From: Limnephilus marmoratus
Lineage: Eukaryota > Arthropoda > Insecta > Trichoptera > Limnephilidae
DNA: 64,000 bases
Assembly (NCBI GenBank): GCA_917880885.1
Contig: OU862927.1
Location: forward strand, 38,963,571 to 39,027,570
Direction of reading: 5' to 3'
The notes beneath the pieces are model-generated. The model worked only from the letters and a program-made list of their open reading frames with translations, was not told where the DNA came from and made no database searches. Positions 22,710-34,407 of this stretch are shown here, piece by piece. How positions within the stretch are numbered: the stretch's first letter is position 1; every line of letters starts with the position of its first letter. The position numbers were made by a program, and so were the translations under genes.

Positions 22710-25700
22710 ATGAATTTGGTTATTGCATTTTGCTTGATGTCTGCGTTGATCTTTGCCACGGTAAGAAATTCATTTTATTTTATATTTTTGAATGTAGCTA
22801 TTACTTTGTGGTTATCCATTATAGAAAAATGAAACAATACAACTTTGTATAAACCACTTATATAATGTGCAAATCCGACCGGTTTCGGAACAACGGTTCG
22901 TTCGTCAGGGAAAGCTTATACTAATTTGACAGTTTCGAACAATGTTTTATTATGGTAGGGGTGGAGCCGTTGCTAGTTAATAATGTAGATTGGGTGGGTA
23001 GGTATTAGTGTAGAGTGGGTGGGTAGGGGAACAAATCCATGATTGGGCTATATGACAATATTTTTTGTTTGTTGATAATAGATTCATTATTTTTAAGGGA
23101 TTTTTTAATATCCAAGGCTTGTAAGTTATCTAAACGTTTTCCTTTATGATTAATATGAAGAATATTTATCTCTGTATTTTTTTCAAAACTATGGTTATTT
23201 TCAATTAAATGGTTAGCGAACTCAGAAAAATTATTATTATTAAGACACCTTAAATATTCTTTGATTCTGATTTCAAAATTACGAGTTGTTTTTCCAATAT
23301 AAAATGAGGGACAATCATTGCATTTTAGTTTATATATTCCGGAATTAGTCAATTTATGGTCTTTATCTTTAGTATTTCTCAAAAAATTACCGAAATTATT
23401 TCTTGTATAAAACGCTGGTTTAATATTAGAAGGGAGATTTTTGCAACATTGAACTGAAAAATTATTAATATACAAAATTTTACGCCATTCTTTATCATTA
23501 ATATTATTAGAATTGTATAGATATTTATTTTTTGAAAATTTGTTAAGTTTTTTTATTTAGGATGTTATCAATTAATTTTAGTTATAACGCTCAAAAGCGC
23601 CACCGAAAAATATTCTCAGAAATTTTCCAGGATCTTATTACCGAGCTGCATCTGCAATTTGGTTCGTACGGTATTTTTATTTGTTTTTCCTATTGCACTT
23701 TTATGCAAAATCGATCTTGTTGGTCTCTTTAACTCTTTCATTATCGACAGTTTTCACCACCAATCTGTTCCTTTTACGTCCATGGAATCCGATTATGATT
23801 TTAGGTTTTCACGGCCAAAAGTATTTTTGTTATTTATTTTTGGGGTATTATGCCGTGTTGCGCTACCTCCTCCTTTAGCCAACGTTTCAGACAGCGTTAC
23901 AGTGTCCATCATCAGGGCAGATGTGAGATTGGGTAGATGGAATCCACGTGTAAATACACACTAATACGTATTTACTTTTTATGGTATTTACCACTACGGC
24001 TCTTTTAGGTATTTACCTTTTATGGTATTTACCACTACGGCTCTTTTAGGTATTTACCTTTCATGGTATTTACCACGGTGGCTCTTTTGGATATTTACTT
24101 TTTATGGTATTTACTAGTGACCGACCGAAGGTTTAGTTTCGGTATCGGTTCCGGCAAATTTAGGCAAAAAAATCTAGTTTCGGCATTGAGCATGTTATTT
24201 TTTATACATTTGTTTTATAAAAGTAATGTAAAAAAATATTATTTTTTCACATACTTTAAATCATTGTTTTTTTTAATTTATTTAATTTAACACGTATTAA
24301 AACTGTCTGAATAAGTATAAAAAATTCCTAAAATTTATAATTTCGTAAAATAATTCCTCCACATGTACCATTAAAAATTGAAAATAACGATTTGCAAATC
24401 CTGAAACAGGAAAAATATCTTGGGCTGTGCATCGATAAGCATTTAACTTTTAAACAACACATTCAAAATGTAAAAGATAAAATCACACCCTTAATTAGCG
24501 TTTTTAGCCGGTTATCATATCTATTACCAATTAGATTTAAAAAAAGTTTATACTATAGTCTCGTACACTCACACCTAAATTACCTGATTGAAATCTGGGG
24601 AAATGCGTATGAAACATACATCAATGAATTACAGGTAATTCAAAATAAGATAATCAAAAAACTATTTCACTACGAATCCAAAACATCCACAAAAAAATTA
24701 TATTTGGAAACAAAACTGCTAACATTAAGAAAACTATACGAATACAATATATGTGTCCTTATATACAAAATAAATAATAAACGCATACATACAAACACAG
24801 AATTCATTAAAACAATGTCCCAAGTACACAAATATTTTACACGACAACACGATAACATACGTTTAAACACCATTCATACTAACTACGGTAAGCAATCAAT
24901 TAGTTACGAGGGGGGCAATTTATATAATTGCCTTCCAGATGATATCAAAAACGAAAAAAGTGTCCAAATTCAAAAAAAATTGTTCATGTTTATTCACAAA
25001 AAACAAAGTAGTGATAGTGAATAATATCGCATGGTAATATAATATCATTTAAATGTTAGTATTGCAATCTAATGTAGTCTAAGGTTATGAAATGTAAAAA
25101 CTATGTAATGTAAAAACTATGTAATATAATGTAAAAAGTACATAATTCAATATTCTAGTTTAATTAAGTAAGTGAAAATGTTATTTTCTTTTTTACTGGA
25201 ATAAAAAACTTATGAAAAAAAATAAGGCAAATAACAGTAAACAATCGATTTTTAACAAGTCTAAAAAAGTTTCGGTTTCGGTTTCGGCCGAAAGACACCG
25301 ACTTTACACCGGACTTTACACCGACACCGAAGATTCGGTTTCTGTGGAAAGTCCTGTTTCGGTCGGACACTAGTATTTACCACTATGACTCTTTAAGGTA
25401 CGAGTATTTACGTTTTATGGTATTTACCACTATGACCCTACAAGTATACAAAAAATTATAAAGGACTTCAAGTATAAAAATGAACCCAGTTTTTAATATT
25501 TGGTAGGTTTAAATCACACCAATCCCAAGCACTTTGAAACCGATAAGTGAAACAAAGTGATCACAGTGTTGTCTTATTTGCATATAGAATAAATAATATT
25601 ACACTAGAAGTGTCATACAAATTTGAATGGAAACAAATTTACCACTGACTTAGTACCTTTTGGTTTCAGACCAATAAGGCTCCGCAACAGGGCTCGTAAA

Positions 25701-28700
25701 GAAGAAGATGGAGAGATACGAAATTACAAATGTTAGAGGAGAGCGCTAACATTTACAGCGACAAAATCGATGCGAAAATTGCGAAAATGTTTAATAAAAC
25801 ACGACTTGTTTAAAATAGAACAAAAATCTTGCGGGGAGCATCTTAAGTATCATTTAAAGAAACATTGTGAAATTTTTCACAAATATAATTTATAAGTTAA
25901 TAGAACAAACTTGTTTTTAATAATTTTTGGAGCATTCTTTGCGATTTTTTTCTATCGAGAGTATTTCATATAATTTGCGTATCGGCGCGGGCAGCATCTA
26001 GACATTTTCTTCAAAAATAACATATATTTTTTTAAGAGCTTAAAAACTTCAAACGTTTAAGGGAGATAAGTAAGAAATCCGTACAGATTCGGGTTGCGGG
26101 CCCTTTAGCAAGCGGTTGATCTCTCGTACGAAAAATTTCGCTGAATTTCGACATTTGAAAAAAAAACATGGAAACATAGCCCAAATTTGATCACGGAACT
26201 CGCCCAGAAAGCTCTTCCAGCTGCATTCTTCTCATTTGCTGCACATTCAATGTTGTCTCTATATGTTGACTGGTCAGTGGTTGAGTGGGCATAGCGCTTG
26301 GGTCCCACCTGGGCGCTGGGATTCCTCGGCTGGCTAAATCCTCCATCACAACACAAGCAACATTTTCGGCTTTCTGTGGTGGTAGTAGGAGATTTTCAAA
26401 CATTGTTGGGTTATTCGTAACCCGGGAATGTTTGTCTTTCTTTTTAAAAAAAAATAAATATATATATATTTATATTTCCAGATCGGGGTGCCCCTAAATT
26501 CCAACGAGGGCCCCTTCGGCCTGCATCAGATCAGAGAGCGTTCCCCTCGACATCAGAGTCGCCGCGGTCGGGACGGCTCGTCGTCCAGCGAGTCCCATGA
26601 GGGAGGTGGCTACGGTCAGCAGTACCCAGGTTACAACCAGCAGTATCCCGGCTACCCCCAGCAGATCCCCGGCTACCCCCAACAATACCCCGGTTACCCC
26701 CAACAGACCTACCCCCAGCAGTACCCGGCCTACCCCCAGCAGTACCCGAACGGGACTTATATAACTACTACTTATCGTCCGCCAAGTAAGTCAAATACCT
26801 TTTTTTTTAAAGTAAGTTATTATTAAATTATTTTTTTAAACCAAAATACTCGACAAATATCTATAATACGGATATGTGTTACTTTGTATAAAATTTACAG
26901 CAAATATCTAGTAAGGATATATGCTGCATTATATACTTATGATTTAAATTATTATAATATGTAGGCCAAAAGGTTTCTGTTATTTACGATTTTTGAGGCA
27001 ACTTTGGCAAATATGTATTTGTGAGTTATTGATAATTATTTAAAAAAATAATTTTACCTTACTACGTAAATATAATGAAACATAAAATATTAATTTTTAA
27101 GAAATAAATTTAGGTGGGCTTAAATTAAAAGTCGAACAATTTACTTTGGAACACAAATTTTTTATTAGCATATAAATATAAAATCAGCACAAATAAAAAT
27201 AATTAGCATATAGGTACATTTAAAATCATCACAAAAAAATTTTTTTTTTCAATTTTTTATTTTGTATTTCACCAGCGAGTTCCTGGCATGCGTTGCAATG
27301 CCACTAATAAAGAAATTGTTTCTCCCTGCTTGTCTTTTCCCACTTGCCCCGTTCCCTTTCCGCCTCTCATACCCCCTTCCCCTCACGCGTTCTCCCTCTA
27401 CCTTCCCCGCCTTCCCGCTCCCCTCTACAGCCAACCCCCCTCCCGCGATCCCCTCCTCTCTCCCGCGTTCAATATATTCAGTCCCGGTACCTACATTCAG
27501 ATTTTTAAACAGCGCGTGTGCCACCTATTGTAATTTTTTACAATTTTTTATTTTTCATATGTTACAAACATTAACTTTTGTGTATTATAAGAACAATCAA
27601 TCACAATTGGTACCCAACATAAGTACTTATTTAAAATTAATATTTTTTGATTCGATTAAAATTGAAAGTATTCGATTTTGGTTAGTACCATAGGTGAGCA
27701 CTTCGATTATATTCATTAATTTAAAGAGTTTATCCGAAAATTAAATTTTGATTTTACGATCGATGGTTTGCGTAATGTCATTCTCAAATTATGAAATTAT
27801 TGACAGTTTCGTAAGAGTTTTGTAATGATTAAAAAAACTTTTCTGATGTATTGTCATGTGGTTGTAATAATTCAAAAATTTTCGCGAGGGTGGAAAGAAG
27901 GTATTTTGAAAGTTTCAAGCATTTCTTATGTTTAAGACGACAATATACCCTAAAATATATTCAGAATCTTAACGACGTAAGTAAAGAAGTCGTGTAAACA
28001 AATTGCGACGTGCGAACCGTGCATTGGACGGAACTACTGTCGAATTCGCAGTATCAAAAAAAAGAAGAAGATAAATAATGTGGGAATCTTAACGACGTAA
28101 GTCAAGAAAGCGTGTAAACAAATATACGCCGTGGCACGGCGTATTGGACCAACGTGCGGTCGAATTCACCCTAGCAGGCCTGGAGATACGGCCTTTCCGC
28201 CGCACTCATTTTAACTAATTCTGAAGAACGTGTCACAAATATTTAAAATGTGTCTCCATGTTGTCCTCCTGAAGTTATTAATTCATCGTCTAGAAAAATA
28301 AAATCTAGTGCTTACCGCTAACTTTATAGTTGAAAAACGGGTTATAAAGTTTTAATATCGTTGTACGTAAAATATATTAATGAAGGTACTGTTTTGATTG
28401 ATCTAAAATATAAATAACTCGCATCCCTTGTGAGGCATGGAAATAAAAAAGTTATTATAGTTACGAATTCGCCGGAAATAATTAAAATGTAAGTTTTTAG
28501 CAAATAAAAATTATTAGGATTGTGTACCACCTTAATATAGCAATGCATAGACAACTCACATACATAGAAGCAATCATTGTATTGATTTTTATACAGGGTG
28601 TCCTTGGGTAAAGTGCATTAACTTCGGGAGGTGATTCGAGTACGAGTAAAAAAGTTTAATAAGTTTTTCCGAAATTCCAACTTTTTTTCCCGTACAAAAA

Positions 28701-30608
28701 GACGTACCTACTAAAAATCCTTAGTGTGAGATACGATCTTACTTGCTGAGAGCCTGCCGGGCACCCGACTCGATTGTGATTGGCCCGTATCGTAACAGCG
28801 GAAAATAATAAATCTGGCCGCACACGCCGGACAATTTTTATCTTTTTACCTCAAAACTACCCCTAAATGTTGGAATTTAGAAAAAAGTTATTTATCTTTT
28901 TTACTTGTACTATCATGTCGAATCACCTCCCGAAGTTAATTCTCTTTACCCCCGGACACCCTGTATATTATGTTTCATTATATTTGCATTATATTTACAT
29001 AAATAGGCAAAATAATTTTTTTAAATAATTATCATTAACTTGTCAAAAACAGTTTCTAATCGCTGCCTGTACAGATCATAGTCAATAGAAGCAAGGGGAG
29101 ATGTCTCATAGAAGCATACCGACCATAGATATTAGAATCAAGAGATATAAATGAACCATGAACATGAACCGTTATATGTACATTGGCGCAAGTTCTATAA
29201 AGATTGGGACTACTTGATGTGTGTTCAGGAATGTTCAATAAAGCTTGAAGTTCCTCGAGATTACAAGTTACTTTATTAACGTTATCTTGTGCTTTACAAT
29301 GAATATCTAACTAGATCGAACGTTCGTTCTAATAGGTGCTCTGTGTAATTCTGAAGCAAGAGAACACGACACTGGAGATCTCTGATTGTCGACCGTATTT
29401 CATCGGTGATTTCCGTAAGCGATGACAGTTGCCACTCTACTAAGGAACTGCTTAACCGACATCTGTTGAGACATCTCAGAACTACACGTAATTACCTATA
29501 CTAACGACATGTGTTGAAGGACATTTGAACTACATGCATAATCTTATATGTACCACACTCCAAAAGCTCTTTTTTTGCATTAACTCCACACAGGAGACCC
29601 TGAGGCAAATAATTTCCCTCGGGCATATGTCATCTGAGATGCTGTGTGGAGGGTCTTTTTGAGGAGAGGAAGAAATGGAAATTGGTCTTGTGAAGAGACC
29701 CATGTTGTAGGAAGGAGGATACAGGCGGTAAATCGTTCCACAGACGAGCTGTTGAACACAAGAACGCGAAGAAGCGACGTGTTGGGAACGCGTTTGGCGT
29801 GTTTCCCGACTATGCACCGGTGCTGAAGGTATCGATGACGCTAGTTCCTCGGAGCATCTTCCATTGTAATACCGGTAGAACAAGGATAGCATTCCCACCC
29901 GACGCCTGATAGTCCATGAAGTGTATATGTCGGAGGTCAATCATAAAATCAGGCAGATCGTGATGTGCCTAGCCATGTCGTCGTCGTCAACGTCGTCGGC
30001 CTACGACATATATATCTATACAAATAAAAATGAATCGCCGAAATGTATGTACGCGCATAACTTCCGAACGACTGCACCAAATTGGATAATTCTTTTTATT
30101 GTGTGTTCTTTATTGTTAGGACAAGGTTTGTATAAAACTACTGGTAAGCTCTGGCATTATGAAATTTGTATAAAAAATTGCAATATGTGGCACGCGAGCT
30201 GTTTGAAAACTGAATGTACCGGGACTGAATCTATGGAATACGGGAGTTAGGAGTGGGGAGGGGGGGTTCGCGGGACGGGGGGAGGGGGAGAGTGGAGTGG
30301 GGAGAGGAAAGGTGGAGGGGATGGAGTGTGAACGCAAAAGGGGAAGGGGACGCGGGAGAGGAAGGGGTGGAGGAAGGGGAACGGGAACGGGATGAATGGG
30401 AAAGGACATGCAGGGAGAAACAATTTCTCTATTAAATGGCATAGCAACGCATGCCGGGAACCAGCTGGTTGTTTATAATATTATGTACGCTATTCATTAT
30501 CTAATATTACAACAGTTTTATAAAATAACTATTTGTATTAAACCAGCATATTAAAGTTTTCTATCGTTAAAAATATGTTTGTTTGTTTCAGACAATACTT
30601 TCGGCTAG
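22710..30608 (+). CDS. Secreted Tyr/Pro/Gln-rich peptide gene, copy D, three exons (22710-22760, 26482-26785, 30592-30608)
   Basis: Most divergent paralogue. Exon 1 encodes MNLVIAFCLMSALIFAT, two residues shorter than the others. Exon 2 starts IGVPLNSNEGPFGLHQIR, then a basic SRRGRDG segment, a SSSSESHE patch and the longest repeat array (YPGYPQQ, YPQQIPG, YPAYPQQ). The Arg-rich site before the repeats is replaced by GGGYG, and there is no GRK end. Exon 2 instead runs through NGTYITTTYRPP to a strong donor (CCAA|GTAAGT). A pyrimidine-rich acceptor at 30591 (TTTGTTTCAG) restores the frame (phase 1) and gives NNTFG then TAG, for 123 aa. Asn-Gly-Thr and Asn-Asn-Thr are possible N-glycosylation sites. 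Introns are 3721 nt (Penelope-like element, hAT element, LINE) and 3806 nt (Helitrons, MITE, LINE). Exons 1 and 2 are well supported by homology; exon 3 rests on splice signals and frame only. Confidence 0.7.
22866..22917 (-). ncRNA. Hammerhead ribozyme-like motif downstream of the Penelope-like element
   Basis: The - strand reads CTGACGA, a short stem-loop (GAAC, loop CGTT, GTTC) and CCGAAAC, then CCGGTC, the expected cleavage position with a very short stem III. Flanks TTTCC and GGATTTG can form a stem I with an internal loop. Minimal hammerheads with a tiny stem III are known from Penelope-like elements. Self-cleavage is inferred, not shown. Confidence 0.7.
23005..23560 (-). mobile_element. 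Penelope-like element, 3' part with GIY-YIG endonuclease domain
   Basis: The - strand frame encodes a Cys-containing segment (LKCNDCPSFYIGKTTRNF) and then IRIKEYL and ANHLIENNHSF, the GIY-YIG nuclease domain that lies C-terminal to the reverse transcriptase in Penelope-like elements. The frame is open from about 23550 (KEWRKILYI) to 23005. No reverse-transcriptase domain is found upstream, so the copy is 5'-truncated. A hammerhead-like motif lies about 90 bp downstream on the same strand, as expected for the 3' repeat of these elements. It sits in intron 1 of peptide gene copy D. Confidence 0.85.
23795..23965 (-). mobile_element. Penelope-type terminal fragment with hammerhead-like core
   Basis: The - strand reads CCCTGATGATGGACACTGTA, a stem closed by ...CTGTCTGAAAC, then GTTGGCTAAAGGAGGAGGTA and GCGCAACACGGCATAATACC. 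The same sequence is at about 45000-45115 on the + strand. Confidence 0.5.
23970..24112. repeat. 41-bp minisatellite, left part
   Basis: Units of TATTTACCTTTTATGGTATT followed by TACCACTACGGCTCTTTTAGG. The array resumes at 25373-25440, so it is split by the hAT insertion. Confidence 0.8.
24115..25372. mobile_element. hAT-type DNA transposon with perfect 8-bp target duplication
   Basis: Ends TAGTGACCGACCGAAGG and TTTCGGTCGGACACTA are inverted repeats. GTATTTAC directly flanks both sides (24107-24114 and 25373-25380) and fits the hAT target pattern nTnnnnAn. The element is non-autonomous; its only coding text is the nested LINE at 24345-25208. Confidence 0.88.
24345..25208 (+). mobile_element. 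LINE, 5'-truncated, RT C-terminal ORF 24392-25024
   Basis: The 210-aa frame shows YLGLCIDKHLTFKQHIQNV and SLVHSHLNYLIEIWGNAYE, the end of a LINE reverse transcriptase, and NLYNCLPDDIKN near the C-terminus. The 3' region ends TTACTGGAATAAAA. A second, decayed copy is at 53325-54100. Confidence 0.82.
25677..26104. mobile_element. Interspersed ~430-bp element, copy 1
   Basis: Runs from GGCTCCGCAACAGGGCTCG to GGGTTGCGGGCCCTT and is found again, inverted, at 49557-49990. The ends are imperfect inverted repeats around GGGCCCGCAACC. No coding capacity is seen. Confidence 0.6.
26105..26403 (-). other. Short unrecognised open frames in intron 1 of copy D
   Basis: The - strand has overlapping frames, one reading ENVACVVMEDLASRGIPAPR. 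GC content is higher than in the surroundings. I do not recognise the protein; it could be a transposon gene fragment. Confidence 0.3.
27272..27545 (-). mobile_element. Non-autonomous Helitron, family 1 (truncated)
   Basis: CCAGCGAGTTCCTGGCATGC and a polypyrimidine stretch match the 3' half of the copy at 14643; it lies in intron 2 of copy D. Confidence 0.6.
27968..28172. repeat. Direct duplication, ~118-bp period
   Basis: GAATCTTAACGACGTAAGT, GTGTAAACAAAT and GTCGAATTC recur in the same order at about 27968 and 28086. Confidence 0.75.
28592..28965. mobile_element. MITE, TACAGGGTGTCCTTGGGTAA type
   Basis: The ends TACAGGGTGTCCTTGGGTAA and TTTACCCCCGGACACCCTGTA are inverted, and the interior matches the MITE at 14106-14450. 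Confidence 0.8.
29568..29945 (-). mobile_element. LINE 3' fragment (same family as 32110-34407)
   Basis: The - strand encodes RRRVGMLSLFYRYYNGRCSE and SIPSAPVHSRETRQTRSQH, almost as in the longer copy, and ends in the same 3' region with a short poly(A). Confidence 0.82.
30015..30468 (+). mobile_element. Non-autonomous Helitron, family 1, complete copy
   Basis: Starts at TCTATACAAATAAAAATGAA after an A and ends at GGGAACCAGCTGG|T. The G-rich interior produces spurious frames. It lies in intron 2 of copy D. Confidence 0.72.
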
Positions 30609-31574
30609 AGACGATTCTTCAGTTTTTGGACCACAACCTTCAATTACAATACTTTTATTTGACCGATTACTTTGTATTTAATCAAAATATAAGAGGAAAT
30701 TAAACTGTTTTATATCTCCATAACATACCTACAAATTATTGGTGTCTTTTAACTTAAGTGGACTCGTGGAATTTAAAATAACGAGTACAGTCTGACATTT
30801 AATATAGACACACGTTGATGGCGCTGCCATCTTTTAAATATGTTTTTTTATATAGTCTAATGTTTGTCAATTACAGTCAAACACTATTTGTGTGGGGGTA
30901 CTTCGTAATAATAATAAGGTCCTTGTCTCAAATTTATGCTTCTGAACACACGACCTGTCCGTACTGACTGCTAATTGAATCACAGCCACTGCTCCCCGGG
31001 TACCCCTGCTGGCATCTGTCGGCACCTGATAGAAGTTCTTTCAACACACTACAAATAGCAACACCAAGATGCCTCGTAGTAAAATGATTTTAAGTTTAAA
31101 AAAGCGCAATGGTCGACGGACATATTTTTGACTTTAAACCAGAAATTATTCTATGAAAATTTTATGTAAAATTTTTTGAGAAAGCGGCCCTTGCTTTTGT
31201 AGTGATGTAATGGGATGATAAAAATATTTAATTTAATTATAATTTTGTTTTTCTTAGGATGCTGAACAATGCATTAAAAAAATAACTAATTGAACCGCGA
31301 GTGTAAATTTAAACGACATAAATAAATAATGGCACTTAATTTTAAATTAAATGACACTGTAAAGATTTGAAGTGATAAATCTCGTACTTAGGCAGAACCC
31401 TTTCTCGAATATTGTTTTATTGAATAATGTGGAAATTTAAGTTTTTTTTTTATAATGATCGGAAAACATTTTGAACCTGAAATTAATGAAATATGCATTT
31501 TGGCGATGTTTTTTTAGTGAATTAAAACAGGCGGAAACCAATGAATTTGTAACTACGAATTTCATCCTTATACC

Positions 31575-31838
31575 TTCTGAGGGGTGAGGTTTGTTCAGGT
31601 CTTGTCGGTGGAAGCGCTTGCCCACCTACTGCGTGGCGGACCGGATCGAGAGAGAATGGTTAAGAGAGGTCTTTTATCCTCTCAGATTCTCTCGACCCAT
31701 CGCCTTACACCACAGTTGGAGGGATGGATTTATACGTCCGTCACTCCTGGACATGCTGACCATCTCCTTCCTTAAAAACACCCTCCACAAAGCATATATG
31801 ACATAGGCCCTGAGGGAAATTATTTTCCTCAGGAAAAA
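31575..31838 (+). mobile_element. Fragment of the hairpin-tailed retroposon
   Basis: Contains GGTGAGGTTTGTTCAGGTCT and ends GGCCCTGAGGGAAATTATTT before an A run, as in 5696-6030. Confidence 0.6.
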
Positions 31839-32109
31839 AAACTTGAGCGCTTCGTTTAGTTTTTTTAATAATTCCGAGATATTTTTTATATTTACCCCTA
31901 CTTAAACCAAAACGATTTTAAACGCTCAACTTATAGGACCCAGTAGACAATTTCTGTTGTGAACTTTTACAGCAATATTGATATTTGCAGCCATTTTCCG
32001 TAAGGCTATAAAGGTTCATAATAAGTATTTTTCGTTCATCTCTTTCCTTTCGTACCTAAACACGACTCCAGATACTAATATCTATAGCCTGTATGTCGGA
32101 CGAATATCT

Positions 32110-34407
32110 TTTTTTTTTTACGTTAACTCCACGCAGGAGGCCCTGAGAAAAATAATATCACTTAGGGCCTATGTCATCTGGGATGCTGTGTGGAGGGTCT
32201 TTTTGAGGAGAGGAAGGAATGAACATTGGTCTTGAAGAGACCCATGTTGTAGGAAGGAGGAAACATAGAGGCCGGCAAATCATTCCACAGCCGAGCTGTT
32301 GAACACAAGAACGAGTCGAAGAAACGACCCGTTCTCATGTGGCAAATGTCGACCGTGTACAAATGTTGGGCACGCGTTTGGCGTGTTTCCCGACTATGCA
32401 CCGGTGCCGAAGGGATCAATGATGCTAGTTCCTCGGAGCATCTTCCATTGTAATACCGGTAGAACAAGGATAGCATTCCCACCCGACGCCTGTGCTCTAA
32501 AGATTGCAATCCGTCTGTTAAGATGGGAGAATCTATCAAACGGACCGCCCGTTTCTGCACAGAGTCGAGGGTATTTTTCAGGTATTTTGGAGCTCCAGAC
32601 CAGAGGTGGCTGCCAAATTCAACCGTGGGGCGCACTTGTGATTTATACAGGGTTAGCAGTTGTGTACTATTAAAGTATCTGCACAGTACGCCCAGTTTCT
32701 GTGAGGCTAACTTTACTCTGGCTTCGATGGAGCCCCCATACCTGAGCTGGTCACTTAGGGTTACACCAAGCATTTCGATGGAGGGCCTGTTCGGAAGATT
32801 GCTTCCGTTGAAAGAGACTAGATTTTCATTTCGATCCCTTTTAGACGTAATCAGACAAGATTGGGTCTTTGAAACATTAAATTCAACGTGATTATTTTTA
32901 CCCCAAGAGAAAACACTCTCGAGGTAACCGTCCATTCTTTGCTTCAAAGCCCTACGAGCTGTCGGAGTTTGTGAGCCCTTTGGGGGCTTGTCAAACAAAA
33001 AGCTATCATGAGCTGTACTGTCATCCGCGTAACAGTGAATTGGTGCACATGACAAAAGGTCATTGATGTGCAACAAAAACAAAGTCGCAGACAGAACCGA
33101 TCCCTGCGGGACGCCAGCATTTATCGAGTGTGAGGAAGAGGTGAAACCATCGACTACCGTCTGAACCTCTCCCTCAAGAAGTCGGCAATCCATGTACACA
33201 AGGATGCGGAAAGTCCGTAAGAATGCAGTTTGTTGACAAGTCCTCGGTGCCAAACCCGGTCAAAGACCTTGGAGATGTCCAGTGCAACCGTTTGGGTCTC
33301 ACCGAAACGTTCCAGGCATCGCCCCCAAACATGCGTCACATACGCGAGAAGATCACCGCACGACGATCGTTAATAATTTTGTTCTTCTCGAGGTATGTGA
33401 GCAGTTTGTCGTCGATCACACGTTCCATCACCTTAGACAGAACTGATGTGATCGCTATGGGGCGGTAGTTGGCCGGGTTGGAGCGGTCACCCTTCTTTGG
33501 AATAGGATATATAACCGCTTTTTTCCAACCAGAGGGCACAGAGCCAGTCTTCAGGGACATTTTAAAAAGCTTCGTCAAAATTGGAGCTATTTCTGCAGCG
33601 CACCTCTGCAGTACCAGGGCAGGTATTCCGTCAGGCCCACTAGCTTTATTAACATCAAGCCCTCGTAAAACTTTGAGTACTTCCCGATGCCGGATCCTCA
33701 GCTTTTTCATACGAAAACCGCAGTGAGGAACCGATGTCGGGATAGCACCTTGGTCATCGAGGGTTGAGTTATCCGCAAACATTTTACCTAATAAGTTAGC
33801 CTTTTCGTTGGCGGTGTTTGCTAGTGAGCCGTCAGGTCTGGTAAGAGGTGGCAGACTGGATTTGCAGAAATTGCGACCTATAGAGCCCGCAAGCTACCAG
33901 AATTGCCTGCTGCCATGCGGGCATGCAGCGAGCTTTCTGCTGATTTGCTGGTCGTGCTCGAATTTTGACCTATTTATGATTCTCTTGGTTTCCTTTGCCA
34001 TTTTGTTGTAAGCTGTTCTGTCTTCTGATGTTCTAGATGTGTTGTAGGCTCGGTAAGCCGCGTTTTTTCGTCGCACTGCTTCAGCGCATTGTCGACTGAA
34101 CCATGGCTTTGCGCCTACACCAGTTTCCTTAACAGTAGATTTGATGAAGCCATCCATCGCGGATATGATGACTTCACCAATTTCCTGGGCACATCTTGAG
34201 GGATCCGAAGTCCGAAAACAGACAGCTGACCACGGGAAATCTGCTGACCTATAGTACCACACTTTTCTCTTCAGCCTCTCGTTTGGTGGTCTGAAGTTTA
34301 CAAGGATTGATGTCGTCACCAGGCAGTGGTCGGACGATCCTAAAGGCGCTGTAACTTCAATATTGTAACCGTGTGGCACAGTAGTTAAAAATAGGTCTAA
34401 CAGATTG
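32110..34407 (-). mobile_element. LINE with endonuclease and reverse-transcriptase remnants
   Basis: On the - strand, 34379-33894 carries an endonuclease end (LGSSDHCLVTTSI). 33782-33336 has the RT start (NKASGPDGIPALVLQR, NYRPIAITSVLSKVMERVI), 33339-33154 has ALDISKVFDRVWHRGLVNKL, and 33253-32174 has NAGVPQGSVLSATLFL, CYADDSTAH and the C-terminal part. Frame breaks near 33340 and 33200 and truncation inside the endonuclease make this copy inactive. The 3' end has a GGCCCTGAG-type hairpin and an A run (T run at 32110). Confidence 0.88.

Noticed and set aside
29040..29290. LTR of a Copia- or Gypsy-type element (AATAAA near 29237)
   Set aside because: No matching second LTR, no TG..CA ends with a target duplication, and no gag or pol remnant nearby.
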